DNA of 64,000 nucleotides from positions 1 to 64,000 of the forward strand of contig JARBJD010000221.1 in the NCBI GenBank assembly GCA_033064195.1, read 5' to 3'. The DNA is from Blattamonas nauphoetae (lineage: Eukaryota; Preaxostyla; Oxymonadida). Below, piece after piece: positions 1 to 12,048 of this stretch (position 1 is its first letter; every line of letters starts with the position of its first letter). A model generated the notes under the pieces. The model was not told where the DNA came from and searched no databases. It saw only the letters and a program-made list of their open reading frames with translations. The position numbers and the translations under genes are program-made.

Positions 1-905
1 ATTCTGTCTCATATTTCAGCTGCGGACGACCAAAGGATAAAGAGTGGCATCTCCAGTGAGTGTCGTGCTTGAGGATGGTGTCAGTGTCATCGTCACATTC
101 ACCTCGTCTTCCCCGTTCGTTGCCAACATCCAGAACGATCCCTCTTTCAGTCGAACCCAGTCACTTCAATCGTCGTCGCGTTCGCATCCCTCACCCTCGC
201 CACGGCTGACACAATGTACATCCCCAGACCCCATCCAGGCATCACTGCCGAGCGCAGTGTACGTCTTCCACTCGGCAGAACTCCACCTGCTCCGACTGTT
301 GCTGTGCCTGTTCCTGTGGTCGAGTCGGAAAATGTCACAAAGATGAGTCTGGGCAGGGTGTCCCCGTCGAGGAGCAGCCATCGTTCCTGTCATCGCGTGG
401 GCACACGTCACAGTCAACGTGGCTGTTGATGACTCCATCGCCATTGACGAAACGATGTGAGTTGCCTTCGAAACTTGAGGAATGGACGCTGAATCTGTAG
501 CGGGGTTGGAGATATGAAGTCCAAGATAATCAGACGATGTGTCGCAATCGGCAATCTTCTCCGGAGTGAGAGGAAGTTCTGCATGTTCCCAATAAACACG
601 TCTCTTCCTTTCGTTTCGGATCCGGTTATGACGTTGTCTCGGAAGAAAACTTGGAGATGCCTGGTGAAATATCGTTGACAGTCTCCTCCATCCACTGAAG
701 ATGAGTGTACCCATTTCTACTGAGGAACATCCAATGATGGAATTATTTGATCCGGTGAGCTTGGCATCTTCAGCGAAGATCGCAGGTCCTCTTACAGCGA
801 CACATTTATCAAAGTAACTGTCCGTTACGGCACCTTTGCTGTTCCGAGAAGTATCGCACCGCCAGCATCCTGTGCAGAACACTCAGAGACACACACTTCC
901 ACTTG
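1..905 (-). pseudogene. Giant receptor gene copy, middle fragment (disrupted)
   Basis: This is a damaged copy of the stretch of the giant receptor gene found intact at about 28.63-29.6 kb, in the same orientation. On the minus strand it encodes beta-helix-type segments (SYFDKCVAVRG, AIFAEDAKLTGSNN) and the beginning of the Ig/E-set-like repeat region. The frame changes several times within 900 bases, so no long ORF survives; the longest minus-strand piece spans about 166-882. The window starts inside the fragment, so its full extent is unknown. It is a paralogous copy, not an allele: many substitutions separate it from 28.6-29.6 kb. Whether the frame breaks are real decay or sequencing error cannot be settled here. 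Confidence 0.75.
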
Positions 906-1120
906 ATAAGACATCTGTTTAAACGTTTGATCGCTCAAGTGGAAAGTGTGTGTTCTCTGAGTGTTACACTGGATGCTGGTGGTCTAATGCTCGTGGACAG
1001 CTCAAGGTTCCGTCTCGGACTGTTACTGAGAAATGTCTCTAAACATCTGCCATCTTCGCCGAAGATGCCAAACTCACTGGATCAACAATTCCATCATTGG
1101 ATGTGAATCAGAAGGAAGTA
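906..1120 (+). pseudogene. Inverted receptor-gene fragment flanking transposon copy 1
   Basis: About 215 bases encode, on the plus strand, the same beta-helix segment that lies on the minus strand both at 730-900 and at about 3256-3475. It therefore points the opposite way to the surrounding gene copy. It matches the reverse complement of 3256-3475 very closely apart from many one-to-three-base indels. It directly abuts the left TA and terminal inverted repeat of the pogo-like element. The coding strand is disrupted. This piece makes the transposon the centre of a larger palindrome. Confidence 0.7.
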
Positions 1121-3253
1121 CCGTGGTTGGACAACCCGTCCAAATTGGAAAACCCGTCCACCTGAGAATCGGACACAAATTGTTGGTATGAATATTTCTT
1201 TATTGACTTTTGTTTTGTTCTCATTTTCGACTCATTGATAAATTTTTATTTGTTGCAATAGATTGAAATGAAATTTAATCTTTTTCCTAACTTTGACTTC
1301 GAACGGAGGGATCTTCCCTAAATTTTGTTCATCCCGTTCCTTCACAACCACCTCTTTTTACCTCTCGCGAATTCGTTCCATGACCGTATTATCTCCTTCT
1401 AAATACTCATTGTTCTTTTGTTCTCACTCTTTCTCCATCTCCTTCCAGAACGTTGGACCAACAAGTCGGACTCCAAAGTGGAACGCAAATTTATCCGAAG
1501 TGAAGGCGTATTTGAAAAGAACAAGATTGAACAAAAGATCAACTTCTCACGTTGCTGGCTCGAACAGAAAATGAAAATTTTGCCAGGGATCATCCAATCC
1601 ATCACTGGCATTCATAGTCGCTCTCTCTCTCGAGCAAGAGCAGCTATGAAAGAAAATCGTCAATACAACAACCAGGACGTCCCTCCAAAGTACCTCCAGC
1701 AGAACTTGACCGTCTTCGATCCTGGCTTAAGAACAAGTTGAACTGAAGAAAGAGATCACACGTCCGATGGTCCAAAGAAGGTCTTTTCACCATTTTCCAT
1801 CTTTTCAGATCCAAAACATATTGGTTGGATCTTCCAATCCTAAAACAAGGCTGATCGAACTCGATGACAGCTGGGCATGGAATTTCTGTGATGCGAATCC
1901 CGATCTCTTCTTCTCGCGACCTATTCAAATGGATGCTCCAAAAATTGCAGCAAGCAACGAACAAAACATGGTTGAGTGGATGACTCAATTGAAAACTGTG
2001 ATTGATACCTTCAGCATACCGAACGATCTTATTTTTGACTACGATGAAACAGGGTTCTCTACCATCCATGATTCAAGAGTAAAAGTGATTCACGGCGCTG
2101 GAACTCCCACACCTATCAAAGCGAAACCTACTAAAATCCAAAATTTCACTCTGGCGTGCACCGTTTGTGCTGACGGATCGCATCTACCTCACGCACTTGT
2201 TTACCCACTTAAATCTCAGCCAAGTGAATTTAATTCACTTCGCACTTTTCATATTATCCCGTATTGTTTGGGAAATGGGTATGTGAATAGTTACATCTTT
2301 AGCCGCATTCTGGAAGAGACTATCATCCCAGCAATCAACACCAAAGAAACGCACCGAATCTCACGAACCAGTGGGCATTACTTCTTCTCGATAACTGTAG
2401 TTCACACTTGTCCTCAAATATTGCTGGAAATGTGAAACGAACAAAAATTCAACTGCTATCTCTCCTCCAAACACAACACACCTCACCCAACCCCTCGTCG
2501 ACAAAATCTTCCAATCCCTCAAGAATCAATACGACAAATTCTATGCATCACCTCTTGAGTTCTCTCAACAAGCGCATCGGACAGCGATTGTTTCGCGCTT
2601 CCGCTCGCCTGCCAAAAGGCATTCACGATCGACACAATCGTTTTATCGTTTCGACGCTGCGGAATCTTGGATAGAGATGTGACACATATCCTCCATCGAC
2701 TGCCAGACAATCTTGATACCGTCAAAGATGGAATAAAGACCAAACCAAGTGATTGTGGAGACAGTTCGTATGCCGGCATTCGTTCAGTGGTCAGTGCTGG
2801 AATCCTCTAACATCGACTGAGTCGATGGAAAAGACGAAAATGAAGGAAAGAAAACAGGAATCAAGGGAAGAACGAAAAGGAACAGGAAGTTGTCAAGAAG
2901 AAGTGCAACCTTCGAAAACAACCATGATTCAGCGACCCAGAGCTGTCAAGAAGACTATTGAACAAGAGCGAAAAGCTAAGAAGCCCAAGAAGCCCAGAAT
3001 GGGGCGCACAACAATCACAACTCGATCTGCAACGAGAAACGGATGAACAAAATTGAGGGAAGATCCTCCGTTCGAAGTCAAAGTAAGGAAAAAGATTAAA
3101 TTTCATTTCAATCTATTGCAACAAATAAAAATTTATCAATGAGTCGAAAATGAGAACAAAACAAAAGTCAATAAAGAAATATTCATACCAACAATTTGTG
3201 TCCGATTCTCAGGTGGACGGGTTTTCCAATTTGGACGGGTTGTCCAACCACGG
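1121..3253 (+). mobile_element. Pogo/Tigger-like DNA transposon, copy 1 (degraded)
   Basis: This 2.13-kb element has ends CCGTGGTTGGACAACCCG and the reverse complement, inside terminal inverted repeats of about 215 bp, flanked by TA at 1119-1120 and 3254-3255, the target site of the Tc1/mariner/pogo superfamily. It is nearly identical to the element at 58133-60286 but 21 bp shorter through scattered small indels. Its transposase reads on the plus strand and is broken in at least five places. Unlike copy 2, both outer flanks are inverted copies of one host sequence. Confidence 0.92.
1381..3091 (+). pseudogene. Pogo-like DDE transposase, degraded copy
   Basis: The order matches the intact copy at 58302-60025: N-terminal DNA-binding part near 1450-1650, linker near 1645-1790, and a DDE domain from about 1809. 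The first catalytic Asp lies in FDYDETGFS near 2035-2055. The segment around 1810-2360 is one open frame; downstream, frame changes scatter the second Asp region (about 2390) and the third (about 2490-2510). The 28-nt intron seen in the intact copy is present at the same place (about 1781-1808), supporting that intron as a real, ancestral feature. The gene is a dead copy as written, although several breaks are one-base changes in A/T runs. Confidence 0.85.
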
Positions 3254-3255
3254 TA

Positions 3256-4773
3256 CCCTCTCCTTCTGATTCACATCCAATGATGGAATTGTTCGATCCA
3301 GTGAGTTTGGCATCTTCGGCGAAGATGGCAGATGCTCTTTAGAGACACATTTCTCAAAGTAACAGTCCGAGACGGAACCTTGAGCTGTCCCAACGAGCAT
3401 TGCACCACCAGCATCCAGTGCAAAACACTCAGAGAACACACACTTTTCCACTTGATATGATAACGTTTTGATGGCGGCGCCATAACCATCCCGTGTCCCA
3501 ATAAGCAAAGTGCCCCTCCATCATAGGTTTCTGACGTATGGTCGGCAACTGCCTTGCATTGGTGAAAGTTGCACGACGTGACGGTGACTTTATCAACATT
3601 GTACGTAACGACATAGAAAGCTCCGCCGAAGGCCGATGTTGTGACGATGAAGGTGCAGCGAATGATGGACAAGTGTGTCGTTCCGGAAGGGACGGTTGAA
3701 GAGGTTGAGCGAGCGGTGAGGTGTTTGTCTTGGATGGTGTGGGTGACATCCGCGTTCGCGTGACGATCGGAGACGCTGTGGGAGACAGAGGAGTTCACGC
3801 AGAGCACCGTCGCACCGCTGTTGATGTCCAGAAGCGCTGTCCCGTCGAAGTGGTTCGTCACGTTGGAGATGTCGCTCGCTGACAGCGTCTGGCTCGACAG
3901 CGGAGAGACGGAGCCAATGTCTGTCTTCCCGAGCTTGTCACGTTGGAAAGCCCGAGTGCAGCAGATATGTGTGGGCAGGGAGCGTGTGGGAGGCAGAAGT
4001 TGACTGTCGGAACGTGAAGAGCGGGCCAGTCGACGTCGAAAGCGAGTGGTCAGTCAGCGAGAGTCCTGTTCCCACAATCGACACTGATCCAGATCCTTCC
4101 TCAGTTTTGACGGTTTCAAGCGGAATCTCGGTGTTTGGGAGGACATCACAGAACGGAACGAGCATGTGGGATTCGACGTTTCGGTGAGTCGACAATTCGA
4201 TTCGAATCGTTGCCCACGAGTCACACGTCGAGGGAACGATCATGAAGGGTGAAGTGGATGGCGATGAAATGATCTCACAACTCGAGACAATCAATTCTGA
4301 GCGTTCCAGCGATGTGATCGAAGTTCCCCATTTCCGCTTGACAGAGTCAATGAATGCAACGAGAGCGAGCAATTCTGGACCACAAAGATAGATGGGCATC
4401 GCTGGGATGCAGCCGGTTTATTTCGGTCGGCTTGCTTGTCGACTACATCATTCTGATTTTGGTTCGGACAGAACTCCACAATGGAATTCATTCCACGTAA
4501 TTCCAATTGTGTGGAAACTAACATGATGTTCTGTCCTTGGAAAACGCCGTTTTGGAGCATCAAAACAGTTCGGTCATGCTGATGGTTCGATTCAAGTTCC
4601 AATCGTGAAGTCAGAAGAGAGGACAGATCATGAACTATTGGTGGCGAATGTGGTGGAATAGAGGAGGTTGATTGGAAGACTTGTTCTGTCCAAAGGAAGA
4701 ACGACAAAAACAAAGGTGAACGATTTGAATTATTCAAATAAAGGCTGATCTTTTCAAGTCTGTTGTTCCTCAC
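3256..4773 (-). pseudogene. Giant receptor gene copy, N-terminal part (disrupted)
   Basis: On the minus strand this encodes the first 400-500 residues of a paralogue of the receptor at 21167-30841: a hydrophobic leader (LFLSFFLWTEQVF), an N-terminal segment, then beta-helix-like repeats such as DVTHTIQDKHLTARSTSS and VTVTSCNFHQCKAVADH. The frame shifts near 4300, 3940 and 3430, so three overlapping partial ORFs replace one. Protein similarity to the intact paralogue is very high. The gene is cut at its 3' side by the pogo-like element. Upstream it faces a divergent pseudokinase copy, the same arrangement as at 30.8-31.0 kb. Confidence 0.8.
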
Positions 4774-4866
4774 AATATCGACTTTTTCGATTCAGATCAT
4801 CACAACAAACGGTCGTATTAAGTGAACTGTGACAAGAGCAATTATCTACCTCTATCGAGCCTCGTA
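4774..4866. promoter_or_regulatory. Divergent promoter region, degraded copy
   Basis: This gap between the receptor copy (minus) and the pseudokinase copy (plus) contains sequence shared with the corresponding gap at 30842-30976, for instance AGGCTGATCTTTTCA. Conservation between two diverged paralogous loci suggests a functional shared promoter in the ancestor, but no defined promoter motif was identified. Confidence 0.3.
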
Positions 4867-6126
4867 ATGGGAGGATCAAAAAACTCTTGCCATCGTTCGC
4901 ATGCCACCAAATCTAGTGTCAAACTCAATTGACCCTTCAAAATGTATCTTTGATTTCTTGTCATGATTTTGCAGATAAATCTCCCAAACCGTTCAGTTCA
5001 TCGATATCATCTTGTCTCGAGTATTGTCTTGATCAGCAGGGTTCATCTGTGACATTTCGACGTGCAGAGCGTTTACCTCAAGCATTGAAAAGAATTATTC
5101 GAGGATGAGTTTCTGATCGTGACAGCACTGGAATTGGTGGAAACGATGAAAGTTGCGGCTCAATATACGAAATGGGACAAGAGCAGGCCAGACGCAGTAT
5201 ATGGAATTCTGGATGTTGACCCCGGAACAAATCTGAAACTGCTGATGGATCGATGGAAAAGCGAACAAAACAATGGACGGACGATGTCTTCTTCTCGTTG
5301 TGTCACTATTCTCATTCGTAGGATTTGCTCCTCCTCGTTGTCCAATTGGTTTACCCGCTGAAATATATGCACACGAAGTTCATCCATCGGGCTATCAGAT
5401 CAGACTGCATCTTTCTTGAAACCGCCAAACCAGCTGTCTTTGGTATTCTCCCGTCCACACTTTCATTCAGCAAATCTTCAGTATGCGCTCAGATACAATC
5501 AGGAATCGGGGACGAAGACATCTGCACCGTACGTTAAGAACGGGCTTGGTCCAGACACCTCTTATCAACCTTCGAGACGCATTCGCCCACGAGAAACCAG
5601 TCTCGACAATCCACTGTCTGCTGCCCTGTTCTTAATCTTCTTTAGCTACGACTCAAGGGTCGATATCTGGGCTATCGGTCTGATCCTGCACGAAATCGCG
5701 TACGGGAAGTCCATCTTTGGGAGTGCTCATAATCTGCAGATTCTCACAAGAATTAATCAAAACCAGTTTGACATCACGCAATATGATCCTCTGCACCCGA
5801 AATTCCATGCAATTTTGAAGCGAATGCTGTCAACAGTGTGATACCCATCGTTCTCCTTCATCTTCCCAACAGGATGCAGACACACGCCCAACAGCTGCTT
5901 CTCTTCAGGATCCCCAACTGCAGCCGGCGTACAATTTCCTCACGTCTGTCCCCGCCGTCCCGATGATCAAAACCAACGCGTCGTCCATCCTCAACTCTGC
6001 CATTCCACAGGAGACATTCCCCGATGATCTCCAAACACGGCAAAACAGGTTCGTGCAATCAATGGCCAGGCTGCAGGCTGCGGGAGACGTCACAATCAGT
6101 GTTGACTCAGCCAATCTGACGGAAAG
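4867..6126 (+). pseudogene. Pseudokinase gene copy (disrupted)
   Basis: This is a paralogue of the gene at 30977-32556. The same exon pattern is visible: a leader exon, a 36-nt intron ending near 5330, the HRD-equivalent segment KFIHRAIRSDC, a 28-nt intron near 5452-5479, a 30-nt intron ending near 5645, then SRVDIWAIGLILHEIAYG (the DxWxxG motif of the C-lobe), and a 37-nt intron before DADTRPTAAS. Frame breaks occur in the leader and at an A run (5267-5270, four A against five at 31377-31381). Similarity to the intact paralogue stops abruptly near 6126, so the membrane-anchoring tail is missing. Confidence 0.75.
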
Positions 6127-6779
6127 TGCTTGCGATGCTATTTTCTCTCTTCCCGCGGGCGACATCAAGAAAAATATGATCATCGAATACAAAACCGGAA
6201 CTACTTCGTCAAATGTCCACTTTTCAAGATTCCTACAGGATATCTTCACTGAGTTGGGAAACAAAGCCAAAATTGGCATCTTGGAGTCCAAAACGGCTTC
6301 TATTCCTCTCGTCTGATCCACAAAAGCAGCGCCCTCAGTTTATTCGATATTACCGTCTGCTTGGCATTCTGGTTGATCCTGTCTGATCCGCCAAGTCAAG
6401 ATCCGATCAGATTCGACCAGTTCATCTGGAGACAATTGGCCGGATATTCGCTCGACCCACGTGAGCTGAAGTTTGTGAACGAACAGAAATTCAACGAAAT
6501 TCAGAGTTTATCAGTCAATGTAGGTGACGTCGGGAAACAACAAAGTTCTGTGTCCAGCTTCCAGATGAGACGTCTCATCCGCTTTTCATCGGAGGATCTT
6601 TCAAGACATTGGACGCTGACCTTCTTCCTGCTTACAAAGAGCAGGCAATGGTCGCGATTCTGAACTACTACACCCCGTTCATCAGCCTCGCTCGCACTCA
6701 CCTTCAAAGCATCGTTTCTGAGTCTGATCTCCGTCACTTGAGTGCCCTTGAGCTTTCTCAGATAGCCTGCCTTTGATTC
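6127..6779 (+). pseudogene. HECT-type ubiquitin ligase-like fragment (broken)
   Basis: Three plus-strand frames in succession give pieces resembling the HECT domain of E3 ubiquitin ligases: RPQFIRYYRLLGILV resembles the conserved HECT N-lobe helix before the catalytic lobe, and IRFDQFIWRQLAGYSLDPRE resembles the following segment with its Trp-Lys/Arg-x-Leu pattern. Then comes FKTLDADLLPAYKEQAM and a leucine-rich stretch ending near 6775. No catalytic Cys-containing C-lobe was found. The fragment is joined directly to the pseudokinase copy upstream. Some frame changes might be very short introns. The HECT assignment rests on pattern recognition alone. Confidence 0.4.
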
Positions 6780-7139
6780 TCATCTATTTACGTTGGATCA
6801 TTCTTAAACAAATGATTACAGTCGACGCCACTTTTTATCACACCACTCGCATATTGTGTCTTCTTAGCACTTGATAAACAAGGGTGGGAATTCCCACGTG
6901 CATACAGAAAGTTTAGAGATGGTGAACAATTCGGAGAGTTCTCGCGTGGATAAAGGGAATGATCTGACAAATATGCCTCCCAAGCATAAATTGGAGACAA
7001 AGAACAACAAAACACAATCAACTCCTCGCACAAAAGTCATCAATCTTCGACTTCGGACAATCACATCGTTAATTCAACGAATCCAGAATCCATCGACGTT
7101 CAAGGTAAATCCTCACTTGATTTACCTTCATTAACGTCA
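6780..7139 (+). other. Low-information stretch with a short ORF
   Basis: There is one plus-strand ORF at 6871-7134 (87 residues, Lys/Asn/Ser-rich, no recognised motif) and nothing else I could support. It may be a disordered N-terminal exon of the HEAT-like gene downstream, or non-coding sequence. Confidence 0.25.
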
Positions 7140-9728
7140 ACACCTGACGCATTCACAATTGTTGCCAATGATCGACAATATGTCCAAATTTCTAAGCGAA
7201 TTCTGCAATACGAACTGCAAAGAAAGCGAATCAGTGTCACCGAAATGTTTGAGCAAACACACCTGGAGGATGGCGAGACCTCTTTCCGCCTCCATCACGT
7301 CAGATTGGAGATTAGTCTTGCAGGATTCGATCTCGATAGATGATCTACGCCAAGGGTGTCTCGCTATTCGATCAAGTCAACTCCGAACTGCAATTAACAC
7401 CAAATGAAGTTTTACATGCCGTCCGTTTCCTGGAATACACAGGAATCTTCATCAAACATTGCACAAAACCCCAAAATGAGCTCCTTGAAACAGTCTTCCT
7501 GAAGAGACTCAAAGCCAAACAAAACTGACGGTATCTCTCCTCAAACTCGTTTTTATCCATCTGACCGGCTCCAAACGGGTGCTCTCCTTCTTTGACGTTA
7601 TATTTTCGTCTTCAACCAAAGAATTGAAAACGGCAATGGTTGTGACCGGTTTATTCCCTCAACTCTTCGAAAAGCTAACCCGCATGAAATCCCATTAAAC
7701 AGAACGACACACAAATTCCACTGCCATCTCACATCGATTGTAGACACTTTACTCAGCATATGCAAATCAGACTACGACTCCTTTTATCTCGGAGGTCAAT
7801 CAATCCAGTCCAGCAACCCACAACTACCCTCCGAAGTCATCGAGCCCATTGTCCAATCGGGCTGCCGTTATTTGCGATATCTTCTGGCAGCTCCAGCTTG
7901 TCCCACTGATTTTCATTCTGGAATCTCTCTCCTGTCGAAGATGGGCATATTCAAAGAGCACATCATGCATGCTACTGAGCATTTCGGCCATCTGAACGTT
8001 GCCCAATTTTTCATGAGCTGAGAACGAACATGACAAGAGATCTTGTTTCATCGTTGGATCTTACCACAACAGGTGAAGCACTCAAAACTCTTCTTTTTAA
8101 CCCAATGATACGCAACACCGAATCCTTCTGGGTCAAGACACTTGAAGGCCTGATCGCTCGAATGAATGAAGGGAAGCAATGCTCAGATTTGGGCTTCCAA
8201 GGGTTTATGAGCTTCATGGATTGTCAACCGAAGTATCTCAGAATGGGGTATTGTACAGGAGAAACGTTCGTCATGGCAGTTCACGGCACAATTATTTCAT
8301 CGTTGGATATACCCACAAAATCGCTAATTGCCCTCTTCATTCCCACAAAGCTACATCACACCACTGCCATTCTCTCTCGACTCCATGAATTTATCAGTCA
8401 TCTCAGCCACGTACCAACTCTTCAGCACATTTGGAGTGGATGGTTCACCAAATTCTTCGAAATAGTTGCTCCATTAGAGCTGCCCTTCACCGCTGAATTC
8501 AACGAACTCCACACACGACTCATCGACGTGATATTTAGTCGTGTCATCAGGATTCGATTTTATACGAAGTCGATGAAGGACGATCAATGTCGAGGCGAAC
8601 TGGACGAGTTCTATCTCTCATTCCACGAACAGACGAAAGATTACCTGATTTATCTTTCACTCCATCCATTCGCCTTGGAGCGATGCAACCAGAACGTCAT
8701 CCTTGACTTTTTCACAGATTTTTTTTGGATCTGACCTCGAAAACCGTCTGATGATACCATATCAAGTTGAATTGAGGCAAGCGATGAACGCATCAGACCT
8801 TTCGTTGTCATGTTCACCCTTCATCCTCACATCTGATCTTGTGTGTCATCTCCCCGACGAAGAGATCATGAATGTTGTGGACAGAATTGTTGCTCTGCTC
8901 CAAAGCGACGCTCCCATCGACGACGACACCATCCTTCGGATTCACGCGTTCCACAAATACCAACTAAAATCTGTGTATCTTCCCCAATTGTTCAGAAATG
9001 CTGGGCGAACAACTGAACAATTCTTCCACGCATTCGAGACTCTCCTCTCTCTCCCCATTGACAATTTCCAACTTTGTCCGATCAACAATCTCCTCACCCC
9101 GAAACCACCCACAATTCAACCTACATTCGACGAATGGAACGATGTCGATTTGGAAACAGTTGGTGTTGTGATGAGAACGATCAATGATGCCCCGCCACAG
9201 CTCAATAGGGAACTCTTCCTTTTTCTTGCAAAAACTCTCCATCAAATTCACTCCAGTGCGACTCGACTGAATGAATCACAACTCGAACGACTGATCACAC
9301 CGTCCATCAACATTATCGGAAAGTCCATCTTTGGACAAGAACAATTGGAGTATTATGAAAGAGATGAACAAGAGAATGTGTTCATCGAAATCAGCCAATT
9401 ATGTGATCGACGTGTGATTGCTCAGTGTCTCGGCAAGATCGGTGTTTTCTCTCATATTGTCAGTGGATTGTTGGAGGACAGAACATACAGCACATATCGA
9501 CGTTTCTTACATGCCTTGATCTATCATATCCAATCTTCGGGCAATGAAAGAGCAGAAATGAAGAAACTTCGAAGGGCAATTCATCTCTTTATGGAGGAAG
9601 GCTGGCAGGATGCTTTAGATGCCGTCATCATCTTGACCAAGGCGTGCGGTGGTCGCCGTCATCGGATCACCCTCAACGACGAAATTATGCAATTCTTTGG
9701 GGTCAATTTCCGTGGTGGGACTCAATAG
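7140..9728 (+). pseudogene. Large alpha-helical HEAT/ARM-like gene, frame-broken
   Basis: Successive plus-strand frames form one continuous helical protein of roughly 850 residues: about 7200-7338, 7340-7525, 7530-7697, 7695-8020, 8030-8734 and 8703-9728. Composition (Leu/Ile-rich helices, few Gly or Pro) fits a HEAT/ARM-type solenoid; no catalytic motif was seen. The largest intact pieces are 234 and 341 residues. At least two joins fall in T runs: 8007-8011 (one more T would keep the frame) and 8719-8726 (one fewer T would). It may therefore be a functional gene carrying sequencing errors. The start is not defined. It resembles the family at 44467-46045 only in general character. Confidence 0.55.
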
Positions 9729-9889
9729 AAGGTCATTTATCGATATTGACCACTCAGTCACTTTCATTGTCGTAACAAACGAAAGCATCGAACAGAGTCG
9801 GAGTTCCAAGTTCATGTCGTTTTTCTCATGATTCTCATTTCACAGCAGGAATCACATAAGTTGGCTTCGGTGAAGGTAAATGAACGGAT

Positions 9890-11013
9890 GGAATGAGAAA
9901 GCAAAAGAAGCAACCACTCACAACACAAGAACTGGATGAAAATCCATTCGAAATGAAAGATGATATCATCGATACAGCCCATCCCTCATCAGTCGGAATT
10001 CTCAGAAACAACACAGCCGAATGCAAGCTTCCGAATGAAGAAAAATCGTCAAACCCAACCTTCGCACCAAACTCGAAAGTAGAGCCAATTCGGCCGATGG
10101 TACGTGTGATGGAGTGCCAAGGTGAGTATGCCGCGCGGACAGTTGTGAAGACGGAGACGCTGTACGATCGACTGCACCGAACGAAGCAGCCGAACTGGAA
10201 CACAGACCGACTTCGGATGATCCAGCAGCTTGTGCGAGGATTGGCTGTGGCGCGACAGTCGAACACGACAGACCAGATTCTGACCGAATTGTCGCCGCAC
10301 AAGATTGTTGTGAACGACGGCAATGAAGTGTTTCTGTTGATGACAGACACTGGCCCAACGTATTCTAAATCGTACCAGCCTGATTTCGTTGCCTCTCAGA
10401 ACGAGAATGGGCAGGTGGCACAGGAAAGAGAGATAGAACAGAAGGACAGCTCCGTCAAACTGAAGCCAAAACAACACCTTCCCACCCACACACCACACTC
10501 AGCGGAGCCAGAGACAGAGCCAGCTTTGTTTGGACAGTCGTCGCACGAAGGGAACCAACTTGCTCAGCTGCCTCAGAACGACGTTTTTTTCGATTGCCAC
10601 AGTCAGCCGGGACTGACGAGGAGAGATCGACACTGACATCGTCGTCGATGATGATGAAGGCGAACGAGAACGTGCGCTGGACCCCGCCTGAAGTGACAGG
10701 TCGGAAGAGCGGGGTGGACAAGGAGAAGGCAGCGGTGTTCAGTCTGGGGCTGATTCTGTGGGAGATAGAGACGGGAGAAGTGCCGTTTGGGGAGTTGGAC
10801 GCGATGAACGCGCATCGTCAGATTGGAGTGGGTGGAGAGATGCTGATGCGGAAGGTGTGTTCGGAGACAGCGTCGCTTGTTCGGCAGTGCATCTCGCTGG
10901 ACCCAGTGACGCGACCGACGCTGGAGCAGGTGGCGTCGACACTGGGCTTCTCGCTGACGACGCAGACAACGAAGAAGGGACAGTCGCAGCAGAACGAAGC
11001 GATTGGTGTGTGA
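9890..11013 (+). pseudogene. Receptor C-terminal pseudokinase region, inverted copy
   Basis: This encodes the cytoplasmic part of the giant receptor family from just after the membrane span (KQKKQPLTTQELDENPFEMK) through the pseudokinase C-lobe (FSLGLILWEIETGEVPFGE, then PVTRPTLEQVAS) to the stop at 11011-11013. It is a close paralogue of the 3' end of 21167-30841 but on the opposite strand. One frame break separates two ORFs; it falls in a run of seven T at 10584-10590 where the intact paralogue has eight. No extracellular or membrane part precedes it. The kinase fold lacks HRD and DFG, like its paralogues. Confidence 0.8.
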
Positions 11014-12040
11014 AACACGTCACTCATTGCACTCCTATTGCTAATCATTCACATTCATATCTATTTATCGAGTCGCATGTTCGACACATACTTTTCTTTG
11101 GATCACACCACATGCACGGCTTGATGTGCTTCACCTCACCCCACAACACAATCGACTTGGTTGATTTCATCGCCAACCTCGTCTCTCAGACATGACTCTT
11201 TCTTTGTCACCCACTTCGACCACCACACTGTCGAAGCACATCTCATTCGATCTTTTCGTTCCCACTACATTTCACTATTCTTTCTTTTGGAGAGTCAAAA
11301 TCAACGTTTTCATCACTCCCAAACATGACTTGATGACCAACTCCAAGTTGCTCTCTCATCATGGTTTCTCCAACATCAGAAAACGTCTTTTTAATCTCAG
11401 TTTTCACCAGCTTCTCTTTTCTTTTCTCTCGACCTCAGATGCTTTGAGACCGATTCACCTTTCACATCACTTCAATTTCCAACTTTCATGCTGCATATTC
11501 ACTTTTATAATCCTTTTCTTGATTCTCTCGCTGTTCCTTTTTCTAAGATGCGATTAATTTTTGATTTCCTTTTCGGTCTTTATTAGATCAGGTATCAATG
11601 ATCTGCTCTCTCATCAAACAACTGTTCCAATGTTTTAAAGAGTTCTCAAGACACAATTCTTGCACAATGTATGGAATTTGTCGTTTTTATGAAGAAAAAG
11701 AGATTTGTTCCAACGCATATTCGCGTTTTGGATGATTTCACTCTTAGATCCTCCACAAAACCGACACAAATATTCGGAACACATTTTCACATTTTTTGTT
11801 CTACAACATTTGAGAGAAACCCCCTTTTTCCTCGCGATCGAACCTCGCTGTTGAAATGAGAAGCAATAATAGTCATCGAGAGTTGTGTCACTTAATCAAA
11901 CATTTCAAATCGCCCTATCTTGGGGCTAGATCAATATATCGTGGTCAAAAGAAGAAAAAAATGTCGTTCCTTATTTCACCACGAATGATTCCTCATGTCT
12001 GCAGTCACTTCGTCATCAGACTGTTTGAGTGAATAAAAGT
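11014..12040 (+). repeat. Duplicated 3' flank of the receptor gene
   Basis: The first 600 bases or so match, in inverted orientation, the sequence downstream of the intact receptor gene (about 20540-21166), for example around 11190-11240 against 20940-21000. The duplicated block is therefore larger than the coding region. From about 11620 to 12040 nothing recognisable was seen beyond AT-rich sequence; the ORFs are short and unconvincing. Confidence 0.6.
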
Positions 12041-12048
12041 CATGGAAA

